Source of the DNA: Pontibacter amylolyticus
GTDB taxonomy: Bacteria > Bacteroidota > Bacteroidia > Cytophagales > Hymenobacteraceae
DNA length: 64,000 bases
Assembly: GCF_014638845.1 (NCBI RefSeq)
Contig: NZ_BMFP01000003.1
Span: forward strand, 62,001-126,000
Direction of reading: 5' to 3'
Under the pieces are notes generated by a model. The model was given only the letters and a program-made list of their open reading frames with translations, did no database searches and was not told where the DNA came from. The position numbers and the translations under genes are program-made. Shown here piece after piece: positions 49,996 through 59,500 of the stretch (position 1 is its first letter; each line of letters starts with the position of its first letter).

Positions 49996-50769
49996 TTAAC
50001 GGGGTAAGCGAAAGGCCAGACCCGTGGTGATAAAATGGTTGGGAGCTGCTTTGTTCAGCCGCCTACCCGCCGCCACATCAAACTGCAGATTGGGTAACAG
50101 CAGGTATAGTATTCCCATATCGGCCTGGTGCTCTGCCGGCTCGCCTTTGCCCTTACTCCCAAAGACCTCCAGGTATAGCGACACTTTATTGATAAACTGC
50201 CGGGTGATGTTGGCACCGTAGGATGGTTCAGGGTTGCCATCGGTCCAGCCATAGCCCAGGTTATACGTCAGGTCCACGTTTTCGGAGAGTGCATTGCTAA
50301 AGCCCAGATTGAACTGGGGCTCTACGTTATCAGGTTTGAAAACCTCACTGGCCAGAGGCAAGGCCAGCATGGCGCCTATAGCGGCCTCCGGGCGCCAGCC
50401 GCTTTCTTCCCATAACCGCACCTTGGTTCCGACACTCAGCGGCCCCCACCCTTTGATGTGGCGCCTTGTCCCGTTCTCGATGACAGAGTCCTTTACGGCA
50501 CCCTGCAGGCGCAGCTCAACACCCTCCAGTAAGCCTATGCGCAGAAGAGCTGTTGGGTAAGCATATGTCCTGATTCTGGTGTTAAGCTTCTGGTAGTTAT
50601 AACCCGCCTCCAGCTGCACATACCCTCGGGAGACCACGCCGGGTCCCTGTGAATTGTCCGGCCTGTCTGCGTTCAGCTCCTCCCGTTCTTCCTGCGCCTG
50701 TGCCGGTAGTATAGGTATACCGAACAGCAGGCTCAGCAGTACCAGCATGCGCATTTTCGTTGATTTCAT
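49996..50769 (-). CDS. Outer-membrane transporter-like protein (MetA-pathway type)
   Basis: A 257-residue protein with a signal peptide (cleavage near AQA-Q, residue 26) and a motif LNADRPDNSQGPGVVSRGYVQLEAGY that is typical of the MetA_deg-like barrel family. Ends in LAFRLPR. First gene of the unit with TIGR02587 and TIGR02588, so the three probably act together. Confidence 0.8.
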   Translation of the reverse strand: MKSTKMRMLVLLSLLFGIPILPAQAQEEREELNADRPDNSQGPGVVSRGYVQLEAGYNYQKLNTRIRTYAYPTALLRIGLLEGVELRLQGAVKDSVIENGTRRHIKGWGPLSVGTKVRLWEESGWRPEAAIGAMLALPLASEVFKPDNVEPQFNLGFSNALSENVDLTYNLGYGWTDGNPEPSYGANITRQFINKVSLYLEVFGSKGKGEPAEHQADMGILYLLLPNLQFDVAAGRRLNKAAPNHFITTGLAFRLPR

Positions 50770-51442
50770 TGCCCTTGTGCACGTCGGTGCGTTTGTTGCG
50801 CTTTATACGCTAAAGTATGCTGCAGGGAGGCTACACAAGGCACAAATACCGCTTTGCACGGAGCAAGGCCGTATATTACCGCAAAGCATGAACAAAGGCC
50901 GAAAGTTTATAGAATTACTGTGATCTATTTGGCAAAAACAATACAGTAGCTGTTGGCCAGCCGGGGGACAAGTTGAATCTGAAGGGAAGTTTTAAGAGGG
51001 GAAAAAAGGGAGCCGGTTCCAACCGCCTGCATAAAAAAAACAGATACCGGCTCCCCCATAAACATGCACAAACCGCTAAACGCACCCCAGATAGCGGCAA
51101 GCACACGATCATCTTAAAAACAACGTTCGTTTCGGCAGGGTACTAATTAATAGTAAGCCCACATGGTTTAACCAACCTAAAACCAAGAGGCTCCACTGCC
51201 TTATCCGTGTTTTGATTTCTTATACGGCAACAGTTTGGGGAGGTGGACTCAGAAGCCACTAATTAGCTGACTTTGAGCCATTTTCAGTATTCCCAACCTC
51301 GGAGCTACGTGTTTCTACGCAGATAAAAAAAGACGCACACCTGCACTATCGACTTCAGCACCTTTCCTACATTATAATATTCCAATATTTCTATACTGGC
51401 ACACTAATTGCCCTTCCTGTGCATGAACCTTAAAAAACAAAC
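50770..51442. other. Gene-free interval with one long hairpin
   Basis: 670 bp between divergent envelope units. It contains GGGAGCCGGT / ACCGGCTCCC (51008-51017 and 51046-51055), perfect 10 bp arms with a 28-base loop that includes A8. I see no ORF or promoter match I would claim. An AT-rich block at 51360-51400 may hold the promoter for the next genes. Confidence 0.5.
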
Positions 51443-52105
51443 ATGAAGAAAATCTTTACAACTGCCATGCTGGCATTGCTGGGTGCCGGGGCCTATGCCC
51501 AAACGATTCCGCAAACAACACAAGGATCCATCGTTGTATCAGGGTCCGTAAATCTTAGTAACGAAACCTCCGAAAACACGAGCTATGACCCTGCAAGTAA
51601 AAACACCTACCGCTCCATCAATCTGTACCCCTCGATAGGTTACTTTATTCAGGATGGCCTCGAAATAGGTACAGGTTTGAGTTTGAGGCATCAGACCAGT
51701 ATAAGTAAAACAGAGGAACTTAAGCAAACCAGCAGAACGAAAACGATCAGCCTCAGCCCCTACGTCCGGAAGTATATACCGCTTCATGAGCAGCTTCATC
51801 TGCATGGTACGGCCTACGCATCTTTCGGAATTGGCAACACTACCGGCAAAAATAACCAAGGCTCATCATCGGTGGTTGTGAGCACCCACCATAATGTAGC
51901 TATAGGTGCTTACCCCGGGCTCACGTACTTTGCCACGCCCCGTCTCGGGTTCACAGCTACATTTGGCTCGCTCTCTTATGAAAACAGCAGGGAAAAGGCG
52001 AAAGAAGGGCAGGCCTCCGACTGGAGCAGAAGAAGCAACTATTTCAGGGCAGATCTTTCTCCAAACAGCATCAGCCTGGGTTTAAGTTATTTCATTTCAC
52101 GCTAA
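51443..52105 (+). CDS. Outer-membrane beta-barrel protein (tandem paralogue 1)
   Basis: A 220-residue protein with a signal peptide (cleavage near AYA-Q, residue 19). It has alternating beta strands and a C-terminal ISLGLSYFISR ending in an aromatic residue near the end, as in small OmpX/OmpW-like barrels. Paralogue of the next gene: both start QTTQGS/QTTKGT-I/L-V-x-G and end in LNFGLSYFIG/ISLGLSYFIS. Function unknown. Confidence 0.75.
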   Translation: MKKIFTTAMLALLGAGAYAQTIPQTTQGSIVVSGSVNLSNETSENTSYDPASKNTYRSINLYPSIGYFIQDGLEIGTGLSLRHQTSISKTEELKQTSRTKTISLSPYVRKYIPLHEQLHLHGTAYASFGIGNTTGKNNQGSSSVVVSTHHNVAIGAYPGLTYFATPRLGFTATFGSLSYENSREKAKEGQASDWSRRSNYFRADLSPNSISLGLSYFISR

Positions 52106-52112
52106 CCCGACG

Positions 52113-52829
52113 ATGATGAAAAAACTGACTTTATTAGCGATTGCGGGTTTGCTGGCATTCAGCGCCCAGGCACAAACCACAAAAGGCACGCTGGTGCTGA
52201 CGGGAAAACTGGGCTATTCACAGTCTAAATCCAAGCATGACAGGGATAGAAACACCCCTCGTTCTGAGTTCGAACAATACAACTATACTGTTTCTCCCTC
52301 TATAGGATTTCTGATCAAAGACAACCTGGAAATTGGGGTGAGAGCGCACAGGTATAAGTTACATCACGGGGATGCAAATTATTTTGAAAACGTCAAAAGT
52401 AACTGGGAAAATGGTGAAAACAACAAAGGTGTGAGCGTGTATGCCAGGCAATACAAGTACCTGACAGAGAAACTGGCCCTGCACGGTACCCTTTCGTCAG
52501 GAATCAGCAATCAAGTCATTACTTATGCGAGTAATACGGATGGACCGTATCCTTACACAAGCAGAGAGGAACGGGATGCCATTCTGGTTAATGGCTCTCT
52601 TTCACCGGGTATTACGTTTTTTGTCTCCAAAAAGCTGGGGATTCAGGCGGGACTGGGCGCGCTCACTTTCAACCACTCTGTTACCGATTCCTTTAGAGAG
52701 TACACGCTTTATAATACCCCTCCTTATGAGTTGCAACGCAGGGAAGATACCATAAAAAGGAATGTGCTACAATTTGACTTCTCAAGTATGCACCTGAACT
52801 TCGGGCTCTCTTATTTTATAGGTCAGTAA
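52113..52829 (+). CDS. Outer-membrane beta-barrel protein (tandem paralogue 2)
   Basis: A 238-residue protein with signal peptide MMKKLTLLAIAGLLAFSAQA and the same beginning and end patterns as the previous gene. Only 7 bp separates the two, so they are cotranscribed tandem duplicates that have diverged considerably. Ends at a perfect 15 bp hairpin. Confidence 0.75.
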   Translation: MMKKLTLLAIAGLLAFSAQAQTTKGTLVLTGKLGYSQSKSKHDRDRNTPRSEFEQYNYTVSPSIGFLIKDNLEIGVRAHRYKLHHGDANYFENVKSNWENGENNKGVSVYARQYKYLTEKLALHGTLSSGISNQVITYASNTDGPYPYTSREERDAILVNGSLSPGITFFVSKKLGIQAGLGALTFNHSVTDSFREYTLYNTPPYELQRREDTIKRNVLQFDFSSMHLNFGLSYFIGQ

Positions 52830-52849
52830 GGTCCTTTATACCTGTAAAT

Positions 52850-52890
52850 AAGCAGCGGCCTCACCCTTCGTCAGAGTGAGGCCGCTGCTT
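52850..52890. terminator. Bidirectional terminator
   Basis: Perfect 15 bp arms AAGCAGCGGCCTCAC and GTGAGGCCGCTGCTT with an 11-base loop, between convergent barrel and LutA-like genes. The T tract is short (CTTTATA on the plus strand). Confidence 0.8.
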
Positions 52891-52915
52891 TATACCTATA
52901 CCTGTATTTTATACC

Positions 52916-53656
52916 TTACCAACCACTGGCCAGCACGTCGGCAATGTGCATGGTTTTGATCGGTTTTTTGTTCTTCTGGATGTAGCCGTTCAGGTGCATC
53001 AGGCAGCTGCTGTCAGTGGAGATGATGTAGTCGGCGCCGGTAGCCAGCGCATTTTCCACTTTCTGTTCGGCCATCGCCACCGAAATGGCCTCGAACTTCA
53101 CGGCGAAGGTACCGCCAAAGCCGCAGCAGGTTTCAGTGTCTTCCATTTCGATCATTTCCAGACCGTGTACGCCCTGCAGCAGTGCACGCGGTCCTTCCTT
53201 GATGTGGCATTCGCGCAGGGCACTGCAGGAGTCGTGGTAGGTGGCTTTGCCGTCGAGGCGGGCACCGGGCACCTGCGATACCTTCAGCACATCGGTCAGG
53301 AACTCGGTCAGCTCGAACACCTTTTTCTGCATGGCGCGGTACTTCACCAGTTTGGATGACTTCACGAAGATGTCCTGGTAGGCATTGCGCACCATCCCGA
53401 CGCAGCTTGCCGAGGGTGCCACAATGTAATGGGAGGTTTCGTTTGAGAAATCGTCGAGAAACTTATTGGCCACTTCACGGGCTTCATCATAAAAACCAGC
53501 GTTGAAGGCAGGCTGTCCGCAGCAGGTCTGGTTGGGGTTGTAGTTTACCTCGCAGCCCAGTCCCTCAAGCACTTTCACCATGCTCATGCCCGTCTCGGGG
53601 TGCAACTGATCCACGAAGCAGGGAATGAAAATATCTACAATTGTTCTTCTTGCCAT
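52916..53656 (-). CDS. LutA/YkgE-type Fe-S cluster-binding protein
   Basis: A 246-residue protein with two cysteine-rich CCG domains (NQTCCGQPA near residue 45, ETCCGFGGTF near 177) found in lactate or glycolate oxidase subunits and heterodisulfide reductase-like proteins. Similar to LutA of the LutABC L-lactate oxidation complex, but lutB and lutC are not adjacent. It is 2 bp downstream of the HMG-CoA-lyase-like gene, which points to a shared pathway of organic acid breakdown. The lutA symbol is not assigned because partners are missing. Confidence 0.85.
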   Translation of the reverse strand: MARRTIVDIFIPCFVDQLHPETGMSMVKVLEGLGCEVNYNPNQTCCGQPAFNAGFYDEAREVANKFLDDFSNETSHYIVAPSASCVGMVRNAYQDIFVKSSKLVKYRAMQKKVFELTEFLTDVLKVSQVPGARLDGKATYHDSCSALRECHIKEGPRALLQGVHGLEMIEMEDTETCCGFGGTFAVKFEAISVAMAEQKVENALATGADYIISTDSSCLMHLNGYIQKNKKPIKTMHIADVLASGW

Positions 53657-53658
53657 AA

Positions 53659-54519
53659 TCAGGAGAAAACAGAGCCTGAGGCTGCCAGCGCGGCAGCGAA
53701 AGCCTCTTTGTCGAGCTCCAAATTTAAGGCATTATTTTCGAAGTAGCTGACCAAATTTTCAGTCGCCATATTGCCCACCAGTTCGTCTTTGGCCATCGGG
53801 CAACCACCATATCCGCGCATGGCCCCGTCAAAGCGACGACATCCCGCCTCGTAAGCAGCCTCTACTTTCTCGTGCCAGCTGGTCGGCGTGGTGTGCAGGT
53901 GCGCCCCAAATTCGATATGCGGGAAAGCGGGTACCAGCTCAGTGAACAGGTAGGTAATGTTCTCCGGATTGGAAACGCCGATGGTATCTGAAAGGGAAAT
54001 GATGGTCACACCCAGCTTATCCAACTCCTCCACAAAACGAATGACAGTGTCCGCATCCCAGGGATCGCTGTAGGGATTGCCGAAGCCCATGCTGATGTAA
54101 GTAACGAGCGTTTTGCTATTGCTCCGGCAAATATGCTGGATCTGGCCCAGTTGGGTCATGGCCTCGGCGATGCTTTTGTTGGTGTTACGCTGCTGAAACG
54201 TCTCCGACACCGAGAGCGGAAAGCCCAGGTAGTCGATCGCTTGGTGTGTAGCCGCTGCCTCCGCTCCCCGCACATTGGCGATGATGGCCAGCAGTTTGGA
54301 ACGGGTGCGGCTCAGGTCCAGCCCAGCCAGCACTTCGGCCGTGTCGGCCAGTTGCGGAATGGCTTTGGGGGATACGAAACTACCGAAATCGATCGTGTCG
54401 AAGCCTACCCGGAGCAGCTTGTTGATGTAGTCGATCTTGGTCTGCGTAGGTATAAAATCATGGAGGCCCTGCATGGCATCGCGTGGACACTCAATTATTT
54501 TGATGGGATCGTTTATCAT
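53659..54519 (-). CDS. HMG-CoA lyase-like protein
   Basis: A 286-residue enzyme from ATG 54519, preferred over an upstream start at 54555. It is a TIM barrel of the DRE-TIM metallolyase family with IIECPRDAMQG (N-terminal R-D), an HLHTTP metal pair and GYGGCPMAKDELVGN close to the HMG-CoA lyase signature (Cys in GGCP). Typically splits HMG-CoA to acetyl-CoA and acetoacetate in leucine degradation. Specificity here is inferred. Operon with the LutA-like gene. Confidence 0.85.
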   Translation of the reverse strand: MINDPIKIIECPRDAMQGLHDFIPTQTKIDYINKLLRVGFDTIDFGSFVSPKAIPQLADTAEVLAGLDLSRTRSKLLAIIANVRGAEAAATHQAIDYLGFPLSVSETFQQRNTNKSIAEAMTQLGQIQHICRSNSKTLVTYISMGFGNPYSDPWDADTVIRFVEELDKLGVTIISLSDTIGVSNPENITYLFTELVPAFPHIEFGAHLHTTPTSWHEKVEAAYEAGCRRFDGAMRGYGGCPMAKDELVGNMATENLVSYFENNALNLELDKEAFAAALAASGSVFS

Positions 54520-54834
54520 AGCAAAGCGATTTTGGTCGTTATGCCAAAGATACAAAGAAGCATAGGTTTGAGTTGGGAATTACCGTGAGAATTTATACCT
54601 GACACAGCCAGCAGCATTGATGGCACAACACCTATGCACCCACCCGAAACGCGGCCAGGTATAGCAGGGTTTTGTTTACGCTTTGTGCATGCATCTTATT
54701 GAGGATAAGGGTATAAAAAATTTTTGTATGTGAGCTGAATCTCCTATATTATGCTTGCGAAATGCACCCAATGTCTAAAACAACAGCATGACCCGCATCT
54801 GAACCCGCAACCAAACTCCAACCCCACACCCGCT
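54520..54834. other. Divergent promoter region
   Basis: About 315 bp between the HMG-CoA lyase-like gene (minus) and the aldehyde dehydrogenase (plus). It includes CCAGGTATAG at 54655 and an AT-rich block at 54700-54725. No further signal recognised. Confidence 0.35.
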
Positions 54835-56265
54835 ATGAATGCAACAAACACCTTTGTCACCAAGGTCAGCCCCGCCAGGGAAGCAGACCTGCAGGCCGTG
54901 CTGGACCTGGTGCAGCAGCAACGCGCCTTTTTTGCCGGAGGCCATACCTTAGACGTCAGTTTCCGAAAAGGGCAGCTCCAAAAACTGCTGGAGGCTGTGC
55001 GCAGCCATGAACAGGAGCTGATTGATGCTATGTACGCCGACTTCCGGAAACCAGCTTTTGAGACGTATACCACTGAGATAGGCTTCGTCGAAAAAGAACT
55101 GCAGCTGGTGCTCAAAAATGTCGTGCGCTGGGCCAGGCCAAAGTCGGTGGGCGAAACACTCCTCAACTTCCCGGCCCGCAGCTACATCTACTCACAGCCT
55201 TATGGGGTGGCCCTCATCATCGGTCCCTGGAACTACCCGCTGCAACTGGTGCTCAACCCCTTGATCGGCGCCCTGGCGGCTGGCAACTGCGCTATCGTCA
55301 AGCCGTCGGAGCTCACGCCTGCCACCTCAGCGGTCATCGCCCGCCTGATCGCCAGGACATTTGATCCGCGTTTAGTTGCCGTGGTGGAAGGGGGCGTGCC
55401 CACGACGCAGCACCTGCTGGCCCAGCGCTTCGACTACATCTTTTTTACGGGGAGCACCCAGGTGGGCCGAGTGGTGATGAAGGCAGCCGCCGAACACCTG
55501 ACACCTGTGACGTTGGAGTTGGGCGGAAAGAGCCCCGTGATCGTGGCTGAAGATGCAGACCTGGGGTTGGCGGCACGGCGCATCGCTTGGGGCAAGTTCA
55601 TGAACGCCGGCCAGACCTGCGTGGCACCCGACTACCTGCTGGTGCAGGAGCAGGTGAAGGACGAACTGATCGAGCGACTGCGCATCGCCATTCAGGAGTT
55701 TTATGGCGACTCGCCCCGGCACAGCCCGGACTTCGCCCGCATCATCAACGACCGGCACTACCAGCGCCTGAGCAGCTACCTGCAGGACGGTATGGTGCGG
55801 ATCGGCGGGCAGCACGATGCGGAGAGCCGCTTCATCGCCCCCACGGTACTGGACCAGGTAAGCTGGCAACACCCGGTCATGCAGGACGAAATTTTCGGGC
55901 CTATCCTGCCGGTGCTCACTTATACCCACCTGGACGAAGCCATCCGGCAAGTGAATGCCAGAGAGAAGCCCCTTGCGCTTTACTTTTTCTCATCGGACAA
56001 ATGGGAACAACAGCAGGTGCTGGAGCAGGTGCACTTTGGTGGCGGCTGCATCAACGATACCATCTCGCATCTCATCAATCCCAGACTGCCTTTTGGCGGA
56101 GTAGGCGAAAGCGGCGTGGGCAGCTACCACGGGCAGGCCAGCTTTGAGCTGTTCTCTAACCAGAAAAGTGTCGTGCACCGCGGTACCTGGCTTGACCTTC
56201 CGCTGCGCTACCCGCCCTACGGTAATCGCTTGGCCTTTATAAGGAAGGTGTTCAAATGGCTCTAG
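54835..56265 (+). CDS. Aldehyde dehydrogenase, ALDH3-like
   Basis: A 476-residue enzyme from ATG 54835 (MNATNT); an upstream ATG at 54751 would add 28 non-homologous-looking residues. Motifs are GPWNYPLQLVLNPLIGALAAGN, LELGGKSPV and FMNAGQTCVAPDY with catalytic Cys262. The C-terminal extension (after about 420, RYPPYGNRLAFIRKVFKWL) is typical of class 3 fatty-aldehyde dehydrogenases, whose tail can bind membranes. NAD(P)-dependent oxidation of aldehydes. It has no obvious operon partner. Confidence 0.92.
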   Translation: MNATNTFVTKVSPAREADLQAVLDLVQQQRAFFAGGHTLDVSFRKGQLQKLLEAVRSHEQELIDAMYADFRKPAFETYTTEIGFVEKELQLVLKNVVRWARPKSVGETLLNFPARSYIYSQPYGVALIIGPWNYPLQLVLNPLIGALAAGNCAIVKPSELTPATSAVIARLIARTFDPRLVAVVEGGVPTTQHLLAQRFDYIFFTGSTQVGRVVMKAAAEHLTPVTLELGGKSPVIVAEDADLGLAARRIAWGKFMNAGQTCVAPDYLLVQEQVKDELIERLRIAIQEFYGDSPRHSPDFARIINDRHYQRLSSYLQDGMVRIGGQHDAESRFIAPTVLDQVSWQHPVMQDEIFGPILPVLTYTHLDEAIRQVNAREKPLALYFFSSDKWEQQQVLEQVHFGGGCINDTISHLINPRLPFGGVGESGVGSYHGQASFELFSNQKSVVHRGTWLDLPLRYPPYGNRLAFIRKVFKWL

Positions 56266-56382
56266 GCCAGGGTATAGGTATCCCTTTTTTAACCATGTAG
56301 CCGTGCCATGGCGCTTCTCGTATGAAAATATATGGGCCAATTGCCGTATAGGAGTTGTACACCCTCACATACCTGAAACACT

Positions 56383-56775
56383 ATGGAAAACCTGATAGAA
56401 TACCTGGATGAATCTCTTGTTCCACTGGAGGAAAAAGTAAAAGAGTACCTGCATGTGGAGCGTGACATCCGGCTGCTGGAAGTGGAACTGCTGTCGCTGC
56501 AGAGCATGCGGCCCGACTTTGACCCGGAGCAGACGATGGAACAGCATCTAAAAGACGCGCAACCGCAGAACTCGTTGAATGATAAAGAGCAGAAGCTGAA
56601 AGATCTGCTCGCAAAGTATAAGGCCCTGCAGCAGGAGGTAATCGGCATGCTGCCTGAGCGGGACAAGTTTGTGGAGCTGAATCTGGGCTATGGACCGAGT
56701 ATGGTGGGCTATTTTACGGTAGATCCGGAGACCCGCACACCGCTCGAGGAGCCGGTGCTGCGCGTGGTGCACTAA
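56383..56775 (+). CDS. Coiled-coil protein, unknown
   Basis: A 130-residue soluble protein that is largely helical, with heptad-like patterns (LVPLEEKVKEYLHVERDIRLLEVELLSLQ and KEQKLKDLLAKYKALQQEV) and a short C-terminal beta-like part. No family recognised. It precedes the CNNM gene by 80 bp. Confidence 0.65.
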   Translation: MENLIEYLDESLVPLEEKVKEYLHVERDIRLLEVELLSLQSMRPDFDPEQTMEQHLKDAQPQNSLNDKEQKLKDLLAKYKALQQEVIGMLPERDKFVELNLGYGPSMVGYFTVDPETRTPLEEPVLRVVH

Positions 56776-56855
56776 TTTCAGTATCTTTGATGCCTTCATC
56801 TTTGACGTTCCAGGATTAGGGTTGTCACAGACTAACCAAAATCGTATCCACCTAC

Positions 56856-57905
56856 ATGGGTTTACTATTCCTATACCTTATTATTTCACTTGTATTTTCA
56901 TTTTTATGCTCTCTGCTCGAAGCAGCTTTGCTCAGCATAACGCCCTCGCACGTAAGCATCACCTCGCAGGAGAACCCGACGGTAGGCAAGCACCTGAAGG
57001 AATTTAAAGACAACATAGACCGTCCGTTGGCTGCCATACTAACGGTAAACACCTTTGCGCATACCATCGGCGCAGCCGGTGTGGGTGCACAGGCCCAAAT
57101 CATTTGGGGTGAGGAATACCTCTCGCTTATTTCAGCTATCCTCACAATTATCATCCTTATCCTCTCTGAGATTATACCTAAGACACTGGGCGCTAACTAT
57201 TGGAGGCAGCTGACGCCCTTCACCGTGACCACGCTGCGCATCATGATCTACTCGCCTTTGTATCCGCTCATCGTGCTTTCCCAGTTTATTACCAAGCGTC
57301 TGAAGCGTGACAAGGACAAGAGTGTGCTGAGCCGCGCCGACTTTTCGGCCATGGCGGAAATAGGTATAAAGGAAGGCATTTTTAAGAGAGGCGAGTCCCA
57401 GATATTGCGCAATGTACTGCGCTTTAACAAAATTCTGGTGCGCCATGTGATGACACCGAGAACCGTTGTGTACGGTGCGCAGGAAGGCATGCTGATCGTT
57501 GATTTTTTCAAGCAGGCGAAAACCCTGCGCTTCTCCCGTATCCCGGTTTACCAAAACAGTCTGGACGATACAGACGGCTATGTGCTGAAGGACGAAGTAC
57601 TTTCCAAACTGATCGACAACCAGGGCCACCTGCCCCTGAAAAGCATTAAACGCAGTATAGAAGTGGTGACAGAATACATGCCTATACCTGAGCTGTTCAG
57701 TCGCCTGATCAAAGAGCAAAACCACATCGCACTGGTTGTGGATGAGTATGGTGGCACGGCTGGCATCGTAACCATGGAGGACATCATCGAAACGCTGTTG
57801 GGGATGGAGATCATGGACGAGATGGACAACGTGGAAGATATGCAGAAATGGGCCCGCGAGAACTGGGAGAAACGCGCCAAAGGCATTGGGTTTAAGACAG
57901 AGTAA
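56856..57905 (+). CDS. CNNM/CorC-type transporter-like protein (hemolysin family)
   Basis: A 349-residue protein with an N-terminal DUF21 membrane domain (about 1-150, four helices), two CBS domains (about 190-330; RHVMTPRTVVYGAQEGM and IALVVDEYGGTAGIVTMEDIIETLLG) and a short tail. It lacks the C-terminal CorC_HlyC domain of longer members. Such proteins move or regulate Mg2+ or other divalent ions. It is cotranscribed at most with the coiled-coil gene and ends at a 19 bp perfect-arm terminator. Confidence 0.9.
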   Translation: MGLLFLYLIISLVFSFLCSLLEAALLSITPSHVSITSQENPTVGKHLKEFKDNIDRPLAAILTVNTFAHTIGAAGVGAQAQIIWGEEYLSLISAILTIIILILSEIIPKTLGANYWRQLTPFTVTTLRIMIYSPLYPLIVLSQFITKRLKRDKDKSVLSRADFSAMAEIGIKEGIFKRGESQILRNVLRFNKILVRHVMTPRTVVYGAQEGMLIVDFFKQAKTLRFSRIPVYQNSLDDTDGYVLKDEVLSKLIDNQGHLPLKSIKRSIEVVTEYMPIPELFSRLIKEQNHIALVVDEYGGTAGIVTMEDIIETLLGMEIMDEMDNVEDMQKWARENWEKRAKGIGFKTE

Positions 57906-57934
57906 ACGGCCATCCTATACCTTTCGGATACCCA

Positions 57935-57983
57935 AAAAGAAGAACTCCCCGCTGTCTGATCGATAGCGGGGAGTTCTTCTTTT
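57935..57983. terminator. Bidirectional terminator, 19 bp perfect arms
   Basis: AAAAGAAGAACTCCCCGCT and AGCGGGGAGTTCTTCTTTT with an 11-base loop. It serves the convergent CNNM and isocitrate lyase genes. Confidence 0.92.
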
Positions 57984-58000
57984 GTGCGGTCAGTCAGTGC

Positions 58001-59281
58001 TTAATGAAACTGTTCTTCTTCGGTAGAGCCGACCAATGCGGCGGTAGAGGCAGTGCCAGACGTAACAGTGTTCTGGATGGCATCGAAGTAGGCGGTACCG
58101 ACAAAGGACTGGTGTTTCACCGCCTTGAAGCCATCTTTCACTAAGCCGAACTCCCGCTCCTGCAGCTCGGAGTAACCCGCCATGCCGCGTGCCTTGTAGG
58201 CCTTCGCCAACTCGAACATGCTGGTGTTGAGCGCATGGAAACCAGCCAGTGTGATGAACTGGAACTTGTAGCCCATCTTCGCCAACTCTTCCCGGAACGT
58301 CTCCATTTCCTTTACACCCAGTTTCGCAGCCCAGTTAAAGGACGGCGAGCAGTTATACGCCAGCAGTTTGCCAGGGAATTCCGCATGGATGGCTTCTGCA
58401 AACCGGCGGGCCTGCTCCAGGTCTGGCTTAGACGTTTCCATCCAGATCAGGTCGGCGTAGGGCGCATAGGCCAGGCCGCGGGCTATACCTTGTTCAATGC
58501 CGCAATTCACTCTGTAAAAACCCTCGCTGGTACGCTCACCCGGTATGATAAAAGCATGGTCTCGTGGATCGATGTCACTGGTGATCAGGTTGGCGGCATC
58601 GGCATCGGTGCGGGCTACTAGCAGTGTCGGCACGCCCATGACGTCTGCTGCCAGTCGTGCGGCTACCAGTTTGTTGATGGCCTCCTGGGTAGGCACCAGC
58701 ACTTTGCCACCCAGGTGTCCGCACTTTTTGGCGCTTGATAGCTGGTCCTCAAAATGCACTCCGGCAGCCCCTGCCTCGATCATCATTTTCATCAGCTCAA
58801 AGGCATTCAGGTTACCACCGAAACCAGCCTCGGCATCGGCCACGATCGGCACCATCCAATCGATTTCCCCCTCACCGGTCACACTCTGTATCTGGTCGGC
58901 CCGCAGCAGTGCGTTGTTGATCTTCTTGATCACGTTCGGCACACTGTCGGCTGGGTATAGGCTCTGGTCCGGGTACATGTGCCCGGCCAGGTTGGCGTCG
59001 GCCGCCACCTGCCAGCCGCTCAGGTAAATAGCGTTAAGGCCGGCCTGTACCTCCTGCACCGCCTGGTTGCCCGTCATGGCGCCCAGTCCGGCCACGTACT
59101 CTTCGGTGTGCAGCTTATGCCACAGTTTCTCCGCCCCGTTGCGGGCCAGGGTATACTCGATTTTAACGGAGCCCTGTAGTTTCACAACTTCATCGGCAGT
59201 GTACGGTCTTTTTATACCTGCCCAACGTGGGTTTACCAGCCAGTCCTGCTGGATAGCCTGAATTCTTTCGGTCTTGTTCAT
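58001..59281 (-). CDS. aceA: Isocitrate lyase
   Basis: A 426-residue enzyme splitting isocitrate into succinate and glyoxylate. The signature [14 protein letters not shown] has catalytic Cys187; the [11 protein letters not shown] and SFNWAAKLG segments fit. It lies 219 bp downstream of malate synthase on the same strand, so the glyoxylate shunt is together. The gap between them (59282-59500) is full of GAGTTT-type repeats. Confidence 0.96.
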   Translation of the reverse strand: MNKTERIQAIQQDWLVNPRWAGIKRPYTADEVVKLQGSVKIEYTLARNGAEKLWHKLHTEEYVAGLGAMTGNQAVQEVQAGLNAIYLSGWQVAADANLAGHMYPDQSLYPADSVPNVIKKINNALLRADQIQSVTGEGEIDWMVPIVADAEAGFGGNLNAFELMKMMIEAGAAGVHFEDQLSSAKKCGHLGGKVLVPTQEAINKLVAARLAADVMGVPTLLVARTDADAANLITSDIDPRDHAFIIPGERTSEGFYRVNCGIEQGIARGLAYAPYADLIWMETSKPDLEQARRFAEAIHAEFPGKLLAYNCSPSFNWAAKLGVKEMETFREELAKMGYKFQFITLAGFHALNTSMFELAKAYKARGMAGYSELQEREFGLVKDGFKAVKHQSFVGTAYFDAIQNTVTSGTASTAALVGSTEEEQFH

Positions 59282-59500
59282 GGGAGTTAAAGAGTTTAGG
59301 AGTTTGAGAATTTAAGAGTTTAAGAAGTAAGAATTGATAAGTTGGGGGTTTTGGAGTTGAGGAGTTTGGGAATCAGAAATTTGAGTTAGAAGCAAGTGGT
59401 GTGGGATTGAAAAAATGAGTCACTTTCGAGCGTCTTCTCTTTTTCCTATAATCTTACATTATTGACTCCTCAACTCTCAAACTCCCCACCTCCCCAAACT
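59282..59500. repeat. Short G/A/T-rich repeated stretch between aceB and aceA
   Basis: About 59285-59395 repeats words such as GAGTTTAGGAGTTTGAGAATTTAAG, i.e. irregular copies of (G)AGTTT and GAG(A)TTT at about 8-11 bp steps. 59450-59490 holds the complementary kind (CTCAACTCTCAAACTCC). The two blocks can base-pair, so the transcript may form a long hairpin between aceB and aceA. Confidence 0.6.
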
